Positions 18,016-27,658 of a stretch of 64,000 nucleotides of DNA are shown here, one piece after another (within the stretch, counting starts at the first letter, position 1; each line of letters opens with the position of its first letter). The translations under genes were made by a program, and so were the position numbers. The notes beneath the pieces were generated by a model. That model did no database searches. It was not told where the DNA came from and saw nothing but the letters and a program-made list of their open reading frames with translations. Source of the stretch: Rhizobium lentis (GTDB lineage Bacteria > Pseudomonadota > Alphaproteobacteria > Rhizobiales > Rhizobiaceae); assembly GCF_014200175.1 (NCBI RefSeq), contig NZ_JACHBD010000001.1:806001-870000 (forward strand), given 5' to 3'.

Positions 18016-19026
18016 ATGGGTATGATGAAGACCGAAGCCAGCCTCGATGAAAAGGCGATCGTCGCCGCCGCCGAGAAGGCGCTCTCCGATATCGCCGCCA
18101 TCCGCATAGAAGTCTCGAAGGTGATCTTCGGTCAGGAAAGCGTCGTCGAGAACACCATTCTCGCCGTGCTCTCCGGCGGTCATGCCCTGCTCGTTGGCGT
18201 TCCCGGCCTTGCCAAGACCAGGCTGGTGACGACGCTCGGCGAAGTACTCGGCCTTGCCGCAAACCGCATCCAGTTCACGCCCGACCTGATGCCTTCCGAT
18301 ATTCTTGGCTCCGAAGTCATGGACCAGGACGACAGCGGCCGCCGCTCCTTCCGTTTCGTCAAGGGCCCGGTCTTCGCCCAGCTGCTGATGGCCGACGAGA
18401 TCAACCGCGCCTCGCCGCGTACCCAGTCGGCGCTCCTGCAAGCGATGCAGGAGTATCATATCACGATTGCCGGCCAGCACTATGACCTGCCGGCGCCCTT
18501 CCATGTGCTCGCCACCCAGAACCCGCTGGAGCAGGAAGGCACCTATCCCCTGCCCGAAGCCCAGCTCGACCGTTTCCTGCTGCAGGTCGACGTCAACTAT
18601 CCCGAGCTCGCCGCCGAGCGCCAGATCCTGCTCGAGACGACGGGCCTCGGCGAAACTCGGCCGCAGGCGATCATCAATGCCCAGCGGCTGATTGAAATCC
18701 AGACCCTGGTGCGCCAGATGCCGGTGAGCGAGACGGTCGTCGCCGCCATCCTTTCGCTGGTGCGCTCCGCCCGCCCCGGACAGGGCAATGCTTCGACCGA
18801 CAAGAACGTCGCCTGGGGCCCAGGTCCTCGCGCCGGGCAGGCGATGATGCTCTGCGCGCGCGCCCGCGCGCTCTACGAAGGCCGTCTCGCCCCATCTCTC
18901 GACGATGTCTTCGCGCTTGCCGAACCCATTCTCCAGCACCGCATGGCGCTGACTTTCGCCGCCCGCGCCGAAGGCATGTCGGTGCGCGACGTCATCGCCG
19001 GACTGGTGAAGCAGGCAAAGGGATAA
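18016..19026 (+). CDS. MoxR-family AAA+ ATPase
   Basis: 336 residues. Walker A is in LVGVPGLAKTRLV (about residue 60), Walker B in LLMADEINRASPRTQSALLQ, sensor 1 in LATQNPLEQEGTYPLPEAQLDRF. MoxR ATPases act as chaperones for vWA-domain and metal-containing proteins. GGAG at 18006-18009 fixes ATG 18016; a TTG at 18004 overlaps that site. First of four co-directional genes (MoxR, DUF58, two membrane proteins), the classic arrangement. Confidence 0.92.
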   Translation: MGMMKTEASLDEKAIVAAAEKALSDIAAIRIEVSKVIFGQESVVENTILAVLSGGHALLVGVPGLAKTRLVTTLGEVLGLAANRIQFTPDLMPSDILGSEVMDQDDSGRRSFRFVKGPVFAQLLMADEINRASPRTQSALLQAMQEYHITIAGQHYDLPAPFHVLATQNPLEQEGTYPLPEAQLDRFLLQVDVNYPELAAERQILLETTGLGETRPQAIINAQRLIEIQTLVRQMPVSETVVAAILSLVRSARPGQGNASTDKNVAWGPGPRAGQAMMLCARARALYEGRLAPSLDDVFALAEPILQHRMALTFAARAEGMSVRDVIAGLVKQAKG

Positions 19027-19039
19027 GGAAGCCGGACGC

Positions 19040-19960
19040 GTGGCATCTATCGGACAGATCGTCAACCCGACGTCAGGCAGCGATGCCCTTTCCCGCGCCA
19101 GGCAGCGGGCCGCCCTGATGCCTGACTGCCTGGTGGAAGCCAAGCGCATCGCCAACACTGTCATCGCCGGCTGGCATGGCCGCCGCAAGCGCGGCATCGG
19201 CGAGAATTTCTGGCAGTTCCGTCCCTATGCCGAGGGTGAGAGCCTGTTGCGCATTGACTGGCGCCGCTCCGCCCGCGACGACCATACCTATGTGCGCGAG
19301 CGCGAATGGGAGGCAGCGCACACGATCTGGCTCTGGTGCGACATGTCGCCTTCGATGATGTACAAGTCGAGCTATGGCAGCGCCTCCAAGGAAGGTCGGG
19401 CGCTGGTAATCATGCTGGCGCTGGCCGAAATCCTATCCCGCTCCGGCGAGCGCATCGGCTGCCCCGGCATCATGGAGCCCGCCTCAACGCGCAACGCCGC
19501 AGAACACCTCGCCTCCGCGCTCATGCACGCGCCGCTGACCGGCGGCCTGCCGGAAACGGGGATGATCCGCGGCTGGAGCGACCTCATCCTCATCGGCGAT
19601 TTCCTCGACGACGCGCCGGCGATCATGGAGCGGCTCGGCCCGCTTGCCCGCCGCGGCCTGCGCGGCCACGTGGTGGAAATATCAGACCCCGCCGAGGAAA
19701 TCTTCCCTTATAGCGGCCGCACCGAATTCACCGATCCTGAGACCGGCGCCAAGCTGATCTCCGGTCGCGCCGAACATGTCCGCGAGGTCTATCGCAACGC
19801 CTACCTCGCCCGTAGGGAGAGCCTCGGCCAGTCGTTGCGCCATCTCGGCTGGACCTTCACGACCCACCGCACCGATCATCTCGCCTCGGAGGCACTGGTC
19901 GCGGTGCACATGTATCTGTCCGGCATGCCGGCCAAGGCAACGCATGGAGGGCAGCTGTGA
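19040..19960 (+). CDS. DUF58 domain protein
   Basis: 306 residues. The DUF58 core is near residues 60-90 (FRPYAEGESLLRIDWRRSAR), followed by a vWA-like part with WLWCDMSPSMMY resembling a degenerate metal-ion adhesion motif. The start is GTG 19040, with AAGGAAG nine bases upstream. Partner of the preceding MoxR ATPase; the stop overlaps the next start as GTGA. Confidence 0.85.
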   Translation: MASIGQIVNPTSGSDALSRARQRAALMPDCLVEAKRIANTVIAGWHGRRKRGIGENFWQFRPYAEGESLLRIDWRRSARDDHTYVREREWEAAHTIWLWCDMSPSMMYKSSYGSASKEGRALVIMLALAEILSRSGERIGCPGIMEPASTRNAAEHLASALMHAPLTGGLPETGMIRGWSDLILIGDFLDDAPAIMERLGPLARRGLRGHVVEISDPAEEIFPYSGRTEFTDPETGAKLISGRAEHVREVYRNAYLARRESLGQSLRHLGWTFTTHRTDHLASEALVAVHMYLSGMPAKATHGGQL

Positions 19961-22773
19961 ACGCCCTTCCCTTCGCTTTCGCCTATCCCGCCATTCTCGG
20001 CGCCCTCATCGCCCTGCCGGTGATCTGGTGGCTGCTGCGACTGATGCCGCCACGCCCGAAGAGCGAGATCTTTCCTCCGCTGAAGATCCTCGCGTCGGTG
20101 CTGAAGCGCGAAGAGACGCCGGCCCAGAGCCCCTGGTGGCTGACGCTGCTGCGCATGCTGCTCGCCGCCACCATCATCTTCGCGATCGCCGATCCGGTCT
20201 TCAATCCGCGCACCAGTTCGCTCGCATCGGGCGGCCCGCTCGTCCTCTTCGTCGACAACAGCTGGGCTGCCGCACCCGACTGGGAGCGCCGCATCCAGAC
20301 TGCCGACGCGCTGATAGACGATGCCGAATCCGCCGGCATGCCCGTGTCGATCGCCTTCACCGCCGAGCCGACCAACGACGCCGTGCCCGGCACTGCGGCG
20401 GCCGCCCGCGACAAACTGCGCGCCGTCGAACCACGGCCGCTGGTGCCGGACCGCGAGCGTGCCTTCCAGGCGCTGCGCTCCGCCCTGAACGGCATCAAGC
20501 CCGGCACCCTCGCCTTTCTGACCGACGGCGCCGCCGCCAAGGCCGACGACGCCACGGTACGTCGGCTGGCCGAACTCCAGCCCGCTGATCTGCGCGTGAT
20601 CGAGGGAGACGCCGCACGGACGATTGCGATCACCGCGGCCAATAACGCGGCTGATGCCATGACCGTCAAGGTCACGCGCCTCAACGCTTCGCATGCCGCA
20701 TCCGTGGCGCTGAACGCCGTCGACAGCCAGGGCCGCTCGATCGCCAACGGCAGGGTGGACTTCCGCCCCGGCCAAAGCGTCGCGACGAGTTCGATTGCCG
20801 CTCCTTTCGAGATGCGCAACGATTTCGCCCGCATCAGCGTCGACAACGGCGCGACCTCAGGCGCGGTCCATCTTCTCGACGACGCGTTCAAACGCCGTCG
20901 TGTCGTCCTGCTGTCGGGTGCCGGCGGGGATGAGTTCCAGCCGCTGCTGTCGCCGCTTTATTATATCCAGCGGGCGCTACAGCCCTATGCGGATCTGATC
21001 CTGCCCGGCGATTCCGATCTTTCGGTCGCCATACCGAAACTTCTCGCCAGCAATCCCTCCATCATCATCATGGCCGATATTGGCCGGCTGCCGGAGGACA
21101 CCTACGAACCCCTTACGCGCTGGATATCGAATGGCGGCATGCTCTTGCGCTTCGCCGGTCCGCGCATGGCGGCAGCGCCGGCAGACGACCCTCTCATCCC
21201 TGTCATCCTGCGTCAGGGAGAACGGGCGCTGGGTGGCACATTGTCCTGGAGCGAACCGCAGTCGCTCGCCGAATTTCCGAATTTCGGGCCTTTCTCGGGC
21301 ATAGCACGTCCTGCCGACGTCGTCGTCAAGCGCCAGGTGCTTGCCGAACCCACCCCCGATCTTGCCGAACGCACTTGGGCGAGCCTCGCCGATGGCACGC
21401 CGCTCGTGACGATGAAGCCGCTCTCATCCGGCCAGATCGTGCTGTTCCACGTCACCGCCGAAGCGACATGGTCGGATCTGCCGATTTCGGGCACCTTTGT
21501 CGACATGCTGCGCCATCTCCTCCAGATATCGCGCTCGGGCGGCGTGACCTCGGAGGCCCGCGGCAATGCACGCGTGGCCGAGACTCTGCCGCCGTTCCGC
21601 ATGCTAACGGCCAAGGGCACCCTCGTCTCCGAAACGGGTTCGGCGCGACCGCTCACTCCAAAGGCCGGAACGGCGCCGACGGCAAATTTCGACAATCCGC
21701 CCGGGCTTTATGGTTCAGAAGATGGTTTTACCTCTTTGAACGTGCTGCCTGAGGAGGCCGAACTGAAGCCGCTCGACACGGCAGGGACGACAGCTGCGCG
21801 CGAAGGCTTGATCGGCGGCGAGAGCTGGTCGGCAAAACCCGCTCTCTTTCTCGCCGCCTTTCTGCTGCTGCTGGCCGACAGCCTGATCGTCCTCTTCATG
21901 AACGGCGCCTTCTCGCGCTTGCGCCCGGCTGTCCGCACCATGAGCGTGATCGCAATAGCGCTCGGCGCCGGCTTCCTGCTGCAGCCCGGCACCCTCCACG
22001 CCAATGACTCTCAGCCCGGCGACGACCTCATCTTGCAAAGGCTCGACAACACCCACCTCGCCTATGTCGTCACCGGCGAACAGGAAGTGGACAATATATC
22101 CGAGCGCGGCCTCGAGGGCCTCACCCAGTTCCTGACCTTCCGCACGACGCTCGAGCCGGCGCCGCCCGTCGGCATCGACCTCACCAAGGACGAACTCGCC
22201 TTCTATCCGATCATCTACTGGCCGGTTTCGGCAACGGCGCCGATGCCGTCGTCGGCGGCGATCAGCCGCATCGACGCCTATATGCGCAACGGCGGCACCG
22301 TGCTTTTCGATACGCGCGATCAGATCAGCGCATTGGACAATGGCGGCAATGTCAGCGCCAACGGCCAGAGGCTGCAGGCGATCCTCGCCAATCTCGACAT
22401 TCCGCCGCTCGAGCCGGTGCCATCAGATCACGTCCTGACGAAATCCTTCTACCTCCTGTCGAGCTTTCCCGGCCGTTATGCCGGCAGCCCTCTGTGGATC
22501 GAGGCCCGGCAGGGCGGCGGCCGTGAAACCACCGAAAAATCGGCGGCGACGGCCGACGGCGTTTCGCCGATCCTGATCACAGGCAATGATTTCGCCGGTG
22601 CCTGGGCGGTCGACGACAACGGCGTGCCGATGCTGCCGACCGTGCCCTCCGACGAAGGGCAGCGCGAATATGCCTATCGTTCCGGCGTCAACATCATGAT
22701 GTATATGCTGACCGGTAACTACAAGACCGACCAGGTTCATGTTCCCGACCTCCTTGAACGGTTAGGACAATGA
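19957..22773 (+). CDS. Large membrane protein with BatA-type N-terminus and DUF4159 domain
   Basis: 938 residues. Two N-terminal membrane segments around a basic loop (FAYPAILGALIALPVIWWLLR, then a helix near residue 65) match the BatA-type aerotolerance N-terminal region; a vWA-like domain follows (LVLFVDNSWAA). Two further helices lie near residues 625-675, and the last 250 residues form a DUF4159-like domain with YPIIYWPVSATA and GGTVLFDTRDQ. It probably presents extracytoplasmic domains regulated by the MoxR/DUF58 pair; function unknown. GTG start, four-base overlap with DUF58. Confidence 0.82.
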   Translation: MNALPFAFAYPAILGALIALPVIWWLLRLMPPRPKSEIFPPLKILASVLKREETPAQSPWWLTLLRMLLAATIIFAIADPVFNPRTSSLASGGPLVLFVDNSWAAAPDWERRIQTADALIDDAESAGMPVSIAFTAEPTNDAVPGTAAAARDKLRAVEPRPLVPDRERAFQALRSALNGIKPGTLAFLTDGAAAKADDATVRRLAELQPADLRVIEGDAARTIAITAANNAADAMTVKVTRLNASHAASVALNAVDSQGRSIANGRVDFRPGQSVATSSIAAPFEMRNDFARISVDNGATSGAVHLLDDAFKRRRVVLLSGAGGDEFQPLLSPLYYIQRALQPYADLILPGDSDLSVAIPKLLASNPSIIIMADIGRLPEDTYEPLTRWISNGGMLLRFAGPRMAAAPADDPLIPVILRQGERALGGTLSWSEPQSLAEFPNFGPFSGIARPADVVVKRQVLAEPTPDLAERTWASLADGTPLVTMKPLSSGQIVLFHVTAEATWSDLPISGTFVDMLRHLLQISRSGGVTSEARGNARVAETLPPFRMLTAKGTLVSETGSARPLTPKAGTAPTANFDNPPGLYGSEDGFTSLNVLPEEAELKPLDTAGTTAAREGLIGGESWSAKPALFLAAFLLLLADSLIVLFMNGAFSRLRPAVRTMSVIAIALGAGFLLQPGTLHANDSQPGDDLILQRLDNTHLAYVVTGEQEVDNISERGLEGLTQFLTFRTTLEPAPPVGIDLTKDELAFYPIIYWPVSATAPMPSSAAISRIDAYMRNGGTVLFDTRDQISALDNGGNVSANGQRLQAILANLDIPPLEPVPSDHVLTKSFYLLSSFPGRYAGSPLWIEARQGGGRETTEKSAATADGVSPILITGNDFAGAWAVDDNGVPMLPTVPSDEGQREYAYRSGVNIMMYMLTGNYKTDQVHVPDLLERLGQ

Positions 22774-22774
22774 G

Positions 22775-24847
22775 ATGACCTTCGACTTTTCACCTTTTCT
22801 GCCCTGGCCGGTTCTGGCCGCGCTGGCCGCCATCGGCGCGGTTATCGCCGTTTTCGCGATCTGGCGTGGCATCCGCGGCGCCTGGATCAGGACGCTGGCG
22901 GCACTCGCCCTGCTAACCGCGCTCGCCAATCCCGTGCTGCTGCAGGAGGACCGGGATCAGTTGTCGACGATCGTCCCCGTTCTCGTTGACCGGAGCCAGA
23001 GCCAGCAGACACCCGACCGGGTCCAGATGACCGACGACGCGCTGGCAGCCCTGAAGGGCCAGCTCGCCCGTTTTCCTCAGATTGAGCCTCGCTTCATCGA
23101 TGTCGAAGGCGACGTCAATTCGGACGTGCCGTCGACGCGCCTGTTCGACGCGCTGGCGGCCAACGTCGCCGATGTCCCGCCGTCGCGCATCGGCGGTGCC
23201 ATCATGCTGACCGACGGCGAAGTCCACGATGTTCCGGCCGCCAATCAGGCGCTCGGGTTCGATGCGCCGGTCCATGGTCTTATCACCGGCAAGGCCAACG
23301 AATTCGATCGCCGCATCGAAGTCGTCAAGGGACCGCGCTTCGGCATCGTCAGCGAGGAGCAGCAGGTGGTCCTGCGCGTCTTCGACGACGGCCCGAGTCC
23401 CGGCGGCACTGCCGACGTCACGGTGAAGCTTAACGGTGACGAAATCGCCACCCTGCAGGCGACACCCGGCCGGGATACGCCTTTCTCTTTCAAGGTGCCG
23501 GGGGGCGGCAGCAACGTGCTCGAATTCTCGGTCGCGGCACTTCCCGGCGAAGTCACCACGGCCAATAATCGCGCTGTTCACGTCATCGACGGCATCCGCC
23601 AGAATCTGCGTGTCCTGCTGGTCTCCGGCGAGCCGCATGCCGGCGAACGCGCCTGGCGGAACCTCTTGAAATCTGACGCTTCGGTCGATCTCGTCCACTT
23701 CACCATTCTGCGCCCACCTGAAAAGCAGGATGGCACGCCGATCAACGAGCTGTCGCTGATCGCTTTCCCGACACGTGAGCTGTTCATCGACAAGATCAAG
23801 GATTTCGACCTGATCATCTTCGACCGCTATCAGGACCGGGCGAATGTGCTGCCGATGCTCTATTACGACAACATCGCCCAATATGTGGAGAATGGCGGAG
23901 CGCTGCTGATCGCCGCCGGTCCGGAACATGCAAGCCCGGAATCGATTGCGATGACGCCGCTCGCCTCCGTGCTGCCGGCAGAGCCGACCGGCCAGATGAT
24001 CGAGAAGGCTTTCTACCCCCGCCTCTCCGAGGAAGGCCGCAAACATCCCGTCACCCGCGGCCTGGACGGCTCGGGCGAGGATCCGCCGCATTGGGGGCGC
24101 TGGTTCCGCAGCGTCGACGTCGAGCGGCCGCAGGGCGAGACGATCATGGTCGGCGCCGACAACCACCCGCTGCTGGTGCTGAACCGTGCCGGCCAGGGCC
24201 GCGTCGCCATGCTGCTCTCCGACCAGGGCTGGCTCTGGGCCCGCGGCTTCGAAGGCGGCGGTCCGAACGTCTCGCTCTATCGCCGCATCGCCCATTGGCT
24301 GATGAAGGAGCCGGCGCTCGAGGAAGAAGCGCTGACGGCGCGCGCCTCCGGCCGCACGCTTGAGGTCACCCGCCAGACGATCGGCGACAATCCGGGCAAC
24401 GCCACTGTGCGCTACCCCTCCGGCAAGACCGAAAGCCTGCCGCTTACCGAGTCCGAACCCGGGCTCTACAAGGCCGAGAAGCGGATGGACGAGATCGGCC
24501 TCTTCGAAATCCGCAACGGCAAACTGTCGACGCTGGTCCATATCGGCGCCGTCGACGCGCCTGAGTTCAAAGCGATGATCTCGACGACAAATGTGCTGAA
24601 GCCGATCGTGGAGAGAAGTAAGGGCCTGGTGACCCGCGTCGCCAGTGAAAAGGGCACTATCAGCGTGCCGCCGATCCTGCCGGTGCGCGGCCAGATCCGC
24701 GTCTCCGACAATGACCGCATGATGATCCGCATGACCAGCGAGACGGTCCTGAAGGGCATCAATACGCTGCCGCTCTTTGCCGGTTTTGCCGGCGTCGGCA
24801 TATTGCTGCTCGCCTTTGGCGCCATGTGGTGGCGCGAGGGGCGGTAA
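22775..24847 (+). CDS. Membrane protein with class I glutamine-amidotransferase-like domain
   Basis: 690 residues. Two N-terminal helices, a vWA-like stretch (VPVLVDRSQSQQ; AIMLTDGEVHDV), a central Ig-like region, then a glutamine-amidotransferase-like Rossmann domain (LRVLLVSGEPHAGERAW; YVENGGALLIAAGPEH) with no obvious catalytic Cys, and a C-terminal helix. Last gene of the MoxR operon, one base after the preceding stop. The missing nucleophile suggests a binding rather than an enzymatic role. Confidence 0.8.
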   Translation: MTFDFSPFLPWPVLAALAAIGAVIAVFAIWRGIRGAWIRTLAALALLTALANPVLLQEDRDQLSTIVPVLVDRSQSQQTPDRVQMTDDALAALKGQLARFPQIEPRFIDVEGDVNSDVPSTRLFDALAANVADVPPSRIGGAIMLTDGEVHDVPAANQALGFDAPVHGLITGKANEFDRRIEVVKGPRFGIVSEEQQVVLRVFDDGPSPGGTADVTVKLNGDEIATLQATPGRDTPFSFKVPGGGSNVLEFSVAALPGEVTTANNRAVHVIDGIRQNLRVLLVSGEPHAGERAWRNLLKSDASVDLVHFTILRPPEKQDGTPINELSLIAFPTRELFIDKIKDFDLIIFDRYQDRANVLPMLYYDNIAQYVENGGALLIAAGPEHASPESIAMTPLASVLPAEPTGQMIEKAFYPRLSEEGRKHPVTRGLDGSGEDPPHWGRWFRSVDVERPQGETIMVGADNHPLLVLNRAGQGRVAMLLSDQGWLWARGFEGGGPNVSLYRRIAHWLMKEPALEEEALTARASGRTLEVTRQTIGDNPGNATVRYPSGKTESLPLTESEPGLYKAEKRMDEIGLFEIRNGKLSTLVHIGAVDAPEFKAMISTTNVLKPIVERSKGLVTRVASEKGTISVPPILPVRGQIRVSDNDRMMIRMTSETVLKGINTLPLFAGFAGVGILLLAFGAMWWREGR

Positions 24848-24851
24848 TTCT

Positions 24852-25268
24852 ATGGTGGTATTCGAGCTCACCGCTTCGCCCTCATCGGAGGAGCTCGCGG
24901 CGATCACTGATGCACTTTCGGCCTTCAACAAGGCCGATGTCGGTCCCGCCGACCGGCGGCCGCTTGCCATCCTCATTCGGGATAAGGACGGCAAGGTCAC
25001 CGGCGGTCTATCCGGCTTTACCGCCTGGGGCTGGCTTTTCACCCAGATGCTCTTCATCCCCGACACGTTGCGCGGCACTGGCACTGCAGGCAGGATCCTT
25101 GCACAGGCGGAGCAGGAGGCGAGAGCCCGGGGGTGCCGCGGCGCCTGGATCGATACGTTCAGCCCGCAGGCTCTGCGCGCCTATCTGCGCCAGGGTTATG
25201 AAGTTTTCGGGGAACTCGAAGATTTTCCTGAAGGCCGCACGCGCAGCTTCCTCCGGAAGGCGCTCTGA
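24852..25268 (+). CDS. GNAT-family N-acetyltransferase
   Basis: 138 residues. The acetyl-CoA site is LFIPDTLRGTGTAGRIL, followed by ARARGCRGAWIDTFSPQA and LRQGYEVFGEL, the usual strand order of a GNAT fold. ATG 24852 is just after the membrane-protein stop, so it may be co-transcribed with the MoxR operon. Substrate unknown. Its stop codon abuts the stop of the convergent gene, the two forming the palindrome TGATCA. Confidence 0.85.
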   Translation: MVVFELTASPSSEELAAITDALSAFNKADVGPADRRPLAILIRDKDGKVTGGLSGFTAWGWLFTQMLFIPDTLRGTGTAGRILAQAEQEARARGCRGAWIDTFSPQALRAYLRQGYEVFGELEDFPEGRTRSFLRKAL

Positions 25269-25832
25269 TCACGCGCGCCAGGCGATCACGCCCTTCAGCC
25301 GTTCATGCGCGCCCTCGGCGATCGGAACGACGAGCACACGACCGGGATCGACGGGGCCCGGAAAGGTAAGCGCGTTATAAGCGACTTTCTCGAAGCCGAG
25401 CGGGCCATAATAGGGCGGATCGCCGACAAGGATGACGGCTTCCGAGCCCTTGCGCCGCGCCGCTTCCACTGCGATCCGCACCAGTTCCCGGCCGATGCCC
25501 ATATTCTTGTGCGAGGGGCGCACTGCAAGCGGGCCGAGAAGATGACCTTTGACGGTGCCTGCTAGAACCGGCGTCATCCGCACGGAGGCGATCGTTTCAC
25601 CGTCGTCGGCGCAGATGAAGGAAAGGGACAAGTCATGCGGCCCCTGCTCGCGGATGCGTGCGGCCGCCCGCGTGAAACGGCCGGGGCCGAAGGCTTCTTC
25701 GTTGATGTGTTCGATGGCGGCGTCATGGGACGCGTCTTCGGTGAGGTAGACGAGATCGTGCTTGTACATGATGGCAGAAACCGGATGGACAGATTGATGG
25801 GTCTCGAAAACGCCTTCGGCGTTCGGGAGCAT
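25269..25832 (-). CDS. GNAT-family N-acetyltransferase (YhbS-like)
   Basis: About 187 residues from ATG 25832, or 166 from ATG 25769; neither has a clear ribosome site, so the start is open. The acetyl-CoA motif is LGPLAVRPSHKNMGIGREL, and YYGPLGFEKV near the C-terminus is typical of the YhbS-type group. Convergent and end-to-end with the other acetyltransferase gene. Confidence 0.8.
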   Translation of the reverse strand: MLPNAEGVFETHQSVHPVSAIMYKHDLVYLTEDASHDAAIEHINEEAFGPGRFTRAAARIREQGPHDLSLSFICADDGETIASVRMTPVLAGTVKGHLLGPLAVRPSHKNMGIGRELVRIAVEAARRKGSEAVILVGDPPYYGPLGFEKVAYNALTFPGPVDPGRVLVVPIAEGAHERLKGVIAWRA

Positions 25833-26058
25833 CAGCGTCGTCGCGGGTTTCTGGAAATGAACATCAGTCAGGGATCCTAAAATCGTGAAAAGGCCGATAG
25901 CAGGAAAAATTTCCGTCGTCCAACGCAAAATTCACACCTGCAGCACTCTCGATGATGCAGTGCCTGAATGGCGTGACGCACTGTTCAACCTTTACCACCT
26001 GCAAAGCCCCGCTATCTCAGCTAACTTCGGCTCCGATACGTAATCAGGAACGAAGATC

Positions 26059-27066
26059 ATGGGAATGCTGGTGGACGGTGTCTGGAATGATGTCTGGTAC
26101 GACACGAAGGAGAGCAAGGGCCAATTCAAGCGGCAGCCCTCGCAGTTCCGCAATTGGGTAACGGCAGACGGCGCGGCCGGCCCCACCGGCAGCGGCGGCT
26201 TCCAGGCAGAGCCCGGCCGTTACCATCTCTACGTCTCGCTTGCCTGTCCCTGGGCGCACCGCACGCTGATCTTCCGCAAGCTGAAGAAGCTGGAGGAATT
26301 GATTTCGGTTTCCGTCGTCGATCCGCTGATGGTCGAGAACGGCTGGGAGTTCAAGATCGGCGACGGCGCCACCGGCGATCACCTCTTCGGCGCGGCGACA
26401 CTCTGGCAGATCTACGTCAAAGCGGATCCACACTATTCCGGCCGCGTGACCGTGCCCGTCCTCTGGGACAAGAAAACCAGCGCAATCGTCAACAACGAAT
26501 CCGCCGAGATCATCCGCATGTTCAACAGCGCCTTTGACGGGCTAACCGGGTCGAAGGCAGATTTCTACCCGGAGGATCTGCGCGCTGAAATCGATGCCCT
26601 GAACGCCATCATCTACGACACCGTCAACAACGGCGTCTACAAGGCGGGCTTTGCCACCGCCCAGGAAGCCTATGCGGAGAATGTCGGCAAGCTGTTCGAA
26701 ACGCTCGACAGGCTCGACGAACGCCTGGGCAAGGGCCGGTACCTCTTCGGTGACCGGCTGACCGAAGCGGACTGGCGCCTGTTCACCACGCTGGTGCGTT
26801 TCGACCCCGTCTATGTCGGCCATTTCAAGTGCAACATCCGCCGTATCGCCGATTACCGCAACCTTTCCGGTTACCTAAGAGATCTCTACCAGACGCCAGG
26901 CATTGCCGAGACGGTGAACCTCACGCACATCAAGCAGCACTATTACCGCAGCCATAAGACGATCAATCCGACTGGCATCGTTCCCGTCGGCCCGGCGCTC
27001 GATCTCGACAGCCCCCATGGACGTGCGACAGCGCCGCACGTCTTATCAGACGCGAGGACGCTGTAG
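26059..27066 (+). CDS. Glutathionyl-hydroquinone reductase-like glutathione transferase
   Basis: 335 residues. The catalytic Cys is in LYVSLACPWAHRTLI (about residue 62), the signature of the Xi-class/YqjG-ECM4 family; the C-terminal all-helical domain ends with RYLFGDRLTEADWRLFTTLVRFD and YLRDLYQTPGI. Enzymes of this family reduce glutathionyl-hydroquinones with glutathione. Length is normal. Preceded by about 200 bases of divergent upstream region shared with the acetyltransferase gene. Confidence 0.9.
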   Translation: MGMLVDGVWNDVWYDTKESKGQFKRQPSQFRNWVTADGAAGPTGSGGFQAEPGRYHLYVSLACPWAHRTLIFRKLKKLEELISVSVVDPLMVENGWEFKIGDGATGDHLFGAATLWQIYVKADPHYSGRVTVPVLWDKKTSAIVNNESAEIIRMFNSAFDGLTGSKADFYPEDLRAEIDALNAIIYDTVNNGVYKAGFATAQEAYAENVGKLFETLDRLDERLGKGRYLFGDRLTEADWRLFTTLVRFDPVYVGHFKCNIRRIADYRNLSGYLRDLYQTPGIAETVNLTHIKQHYYRSHKTINPTGIVPVGPALDLDSPHGRATAPHVLSDARTL

Positions 27067-27108
27067 GCCCTTAAATTGCTTGCTGCGGCCTAGAAAACTG
27101 TGCAGCCC

Positions 27109-27588
27109 TCACCAGCGATGGTCGGGCTGTTCCTCGCCGCGAAGTTCGGCAAGACGGCGATGCGTCGCCTCGGTCGTGCCTGCGGGCAGGCTGTCGAGCG
27201 AAAAGAAGCCGCTGTCGGAAATCTCCCAGTCTGGCGGACGCGGTGCCGTCTGCTCGACGGTTACCCGATAGAACACGACATGGTCGCGCCGCGTGGTCGA
27301 GGTGTTGAAATAGACCTGGATCAGCTGCGGCTTGCCGATGATCCTGAGATTGCCCTCCTCGCGCAACTCCTTGACCAGCGCTTCCTCGACCGTCTCGTTG
27401 CGTTCCAGCCCGCCGCCCGGCATATGCCAGCCGCCGACATAGCTGTGACGCACGAGAAAAATCCGCCCCTCCGCATCAAAGCAGGCGGCTCTGACACCCA
27501 TCGTCATGCCCCGGGCGAAAGAGAAATAGACATGCAGAAGGCGCAGGGCCGCCCTGATATGAAGGGGCCGGTTTTCTTTATCCACCAT
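27109..27588 (-). CDS. NUDIX hydrolase
   Basis: 159 residues with a NUDIX box GGGLERNETVEEALVKELRE then EGNLRI; the usual final Glu-Leu-Gly part is altered. HSYVGGWHMPGGGLERNE is the substrate-side strand. The nucleotide substrate is not predictable. Start ATG 27588 has GGAG only two bases away from the initiation codon, so expression may be weak. Divergent to the metallophosphoesterase gene, with 70 bases between starts. Confidence 0.82.
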   Translation of the reverse strand: MVDKENRPLHIRAALRLLHVYFSFARGMTMGVRAACFDAEGRIFLVRHSYVGGWHMPGGGLERNETVEEALVKELREEGNLRIIGKPQLIQVYFNTSTTRRDHVVFYRVTVEQTAPRPPDWEISDSGFFSLDSLPAGTTEATHRRLAELRGEEQPDHRW

Positions 27589-27658
27589 CGCTCCGTTTCA
27601 GCTCTTCATCGCGCCGGATGTGTTTGATTTGTCAATAAGCTGGTCTATGTCTCGTAGC

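Noticed and set aside
22913..25084. 723-codon open frame opposite the fourth MoxR-operon gene
   Set aside because: Same reason; the plus-strand frame has clear domains and operon spacing.
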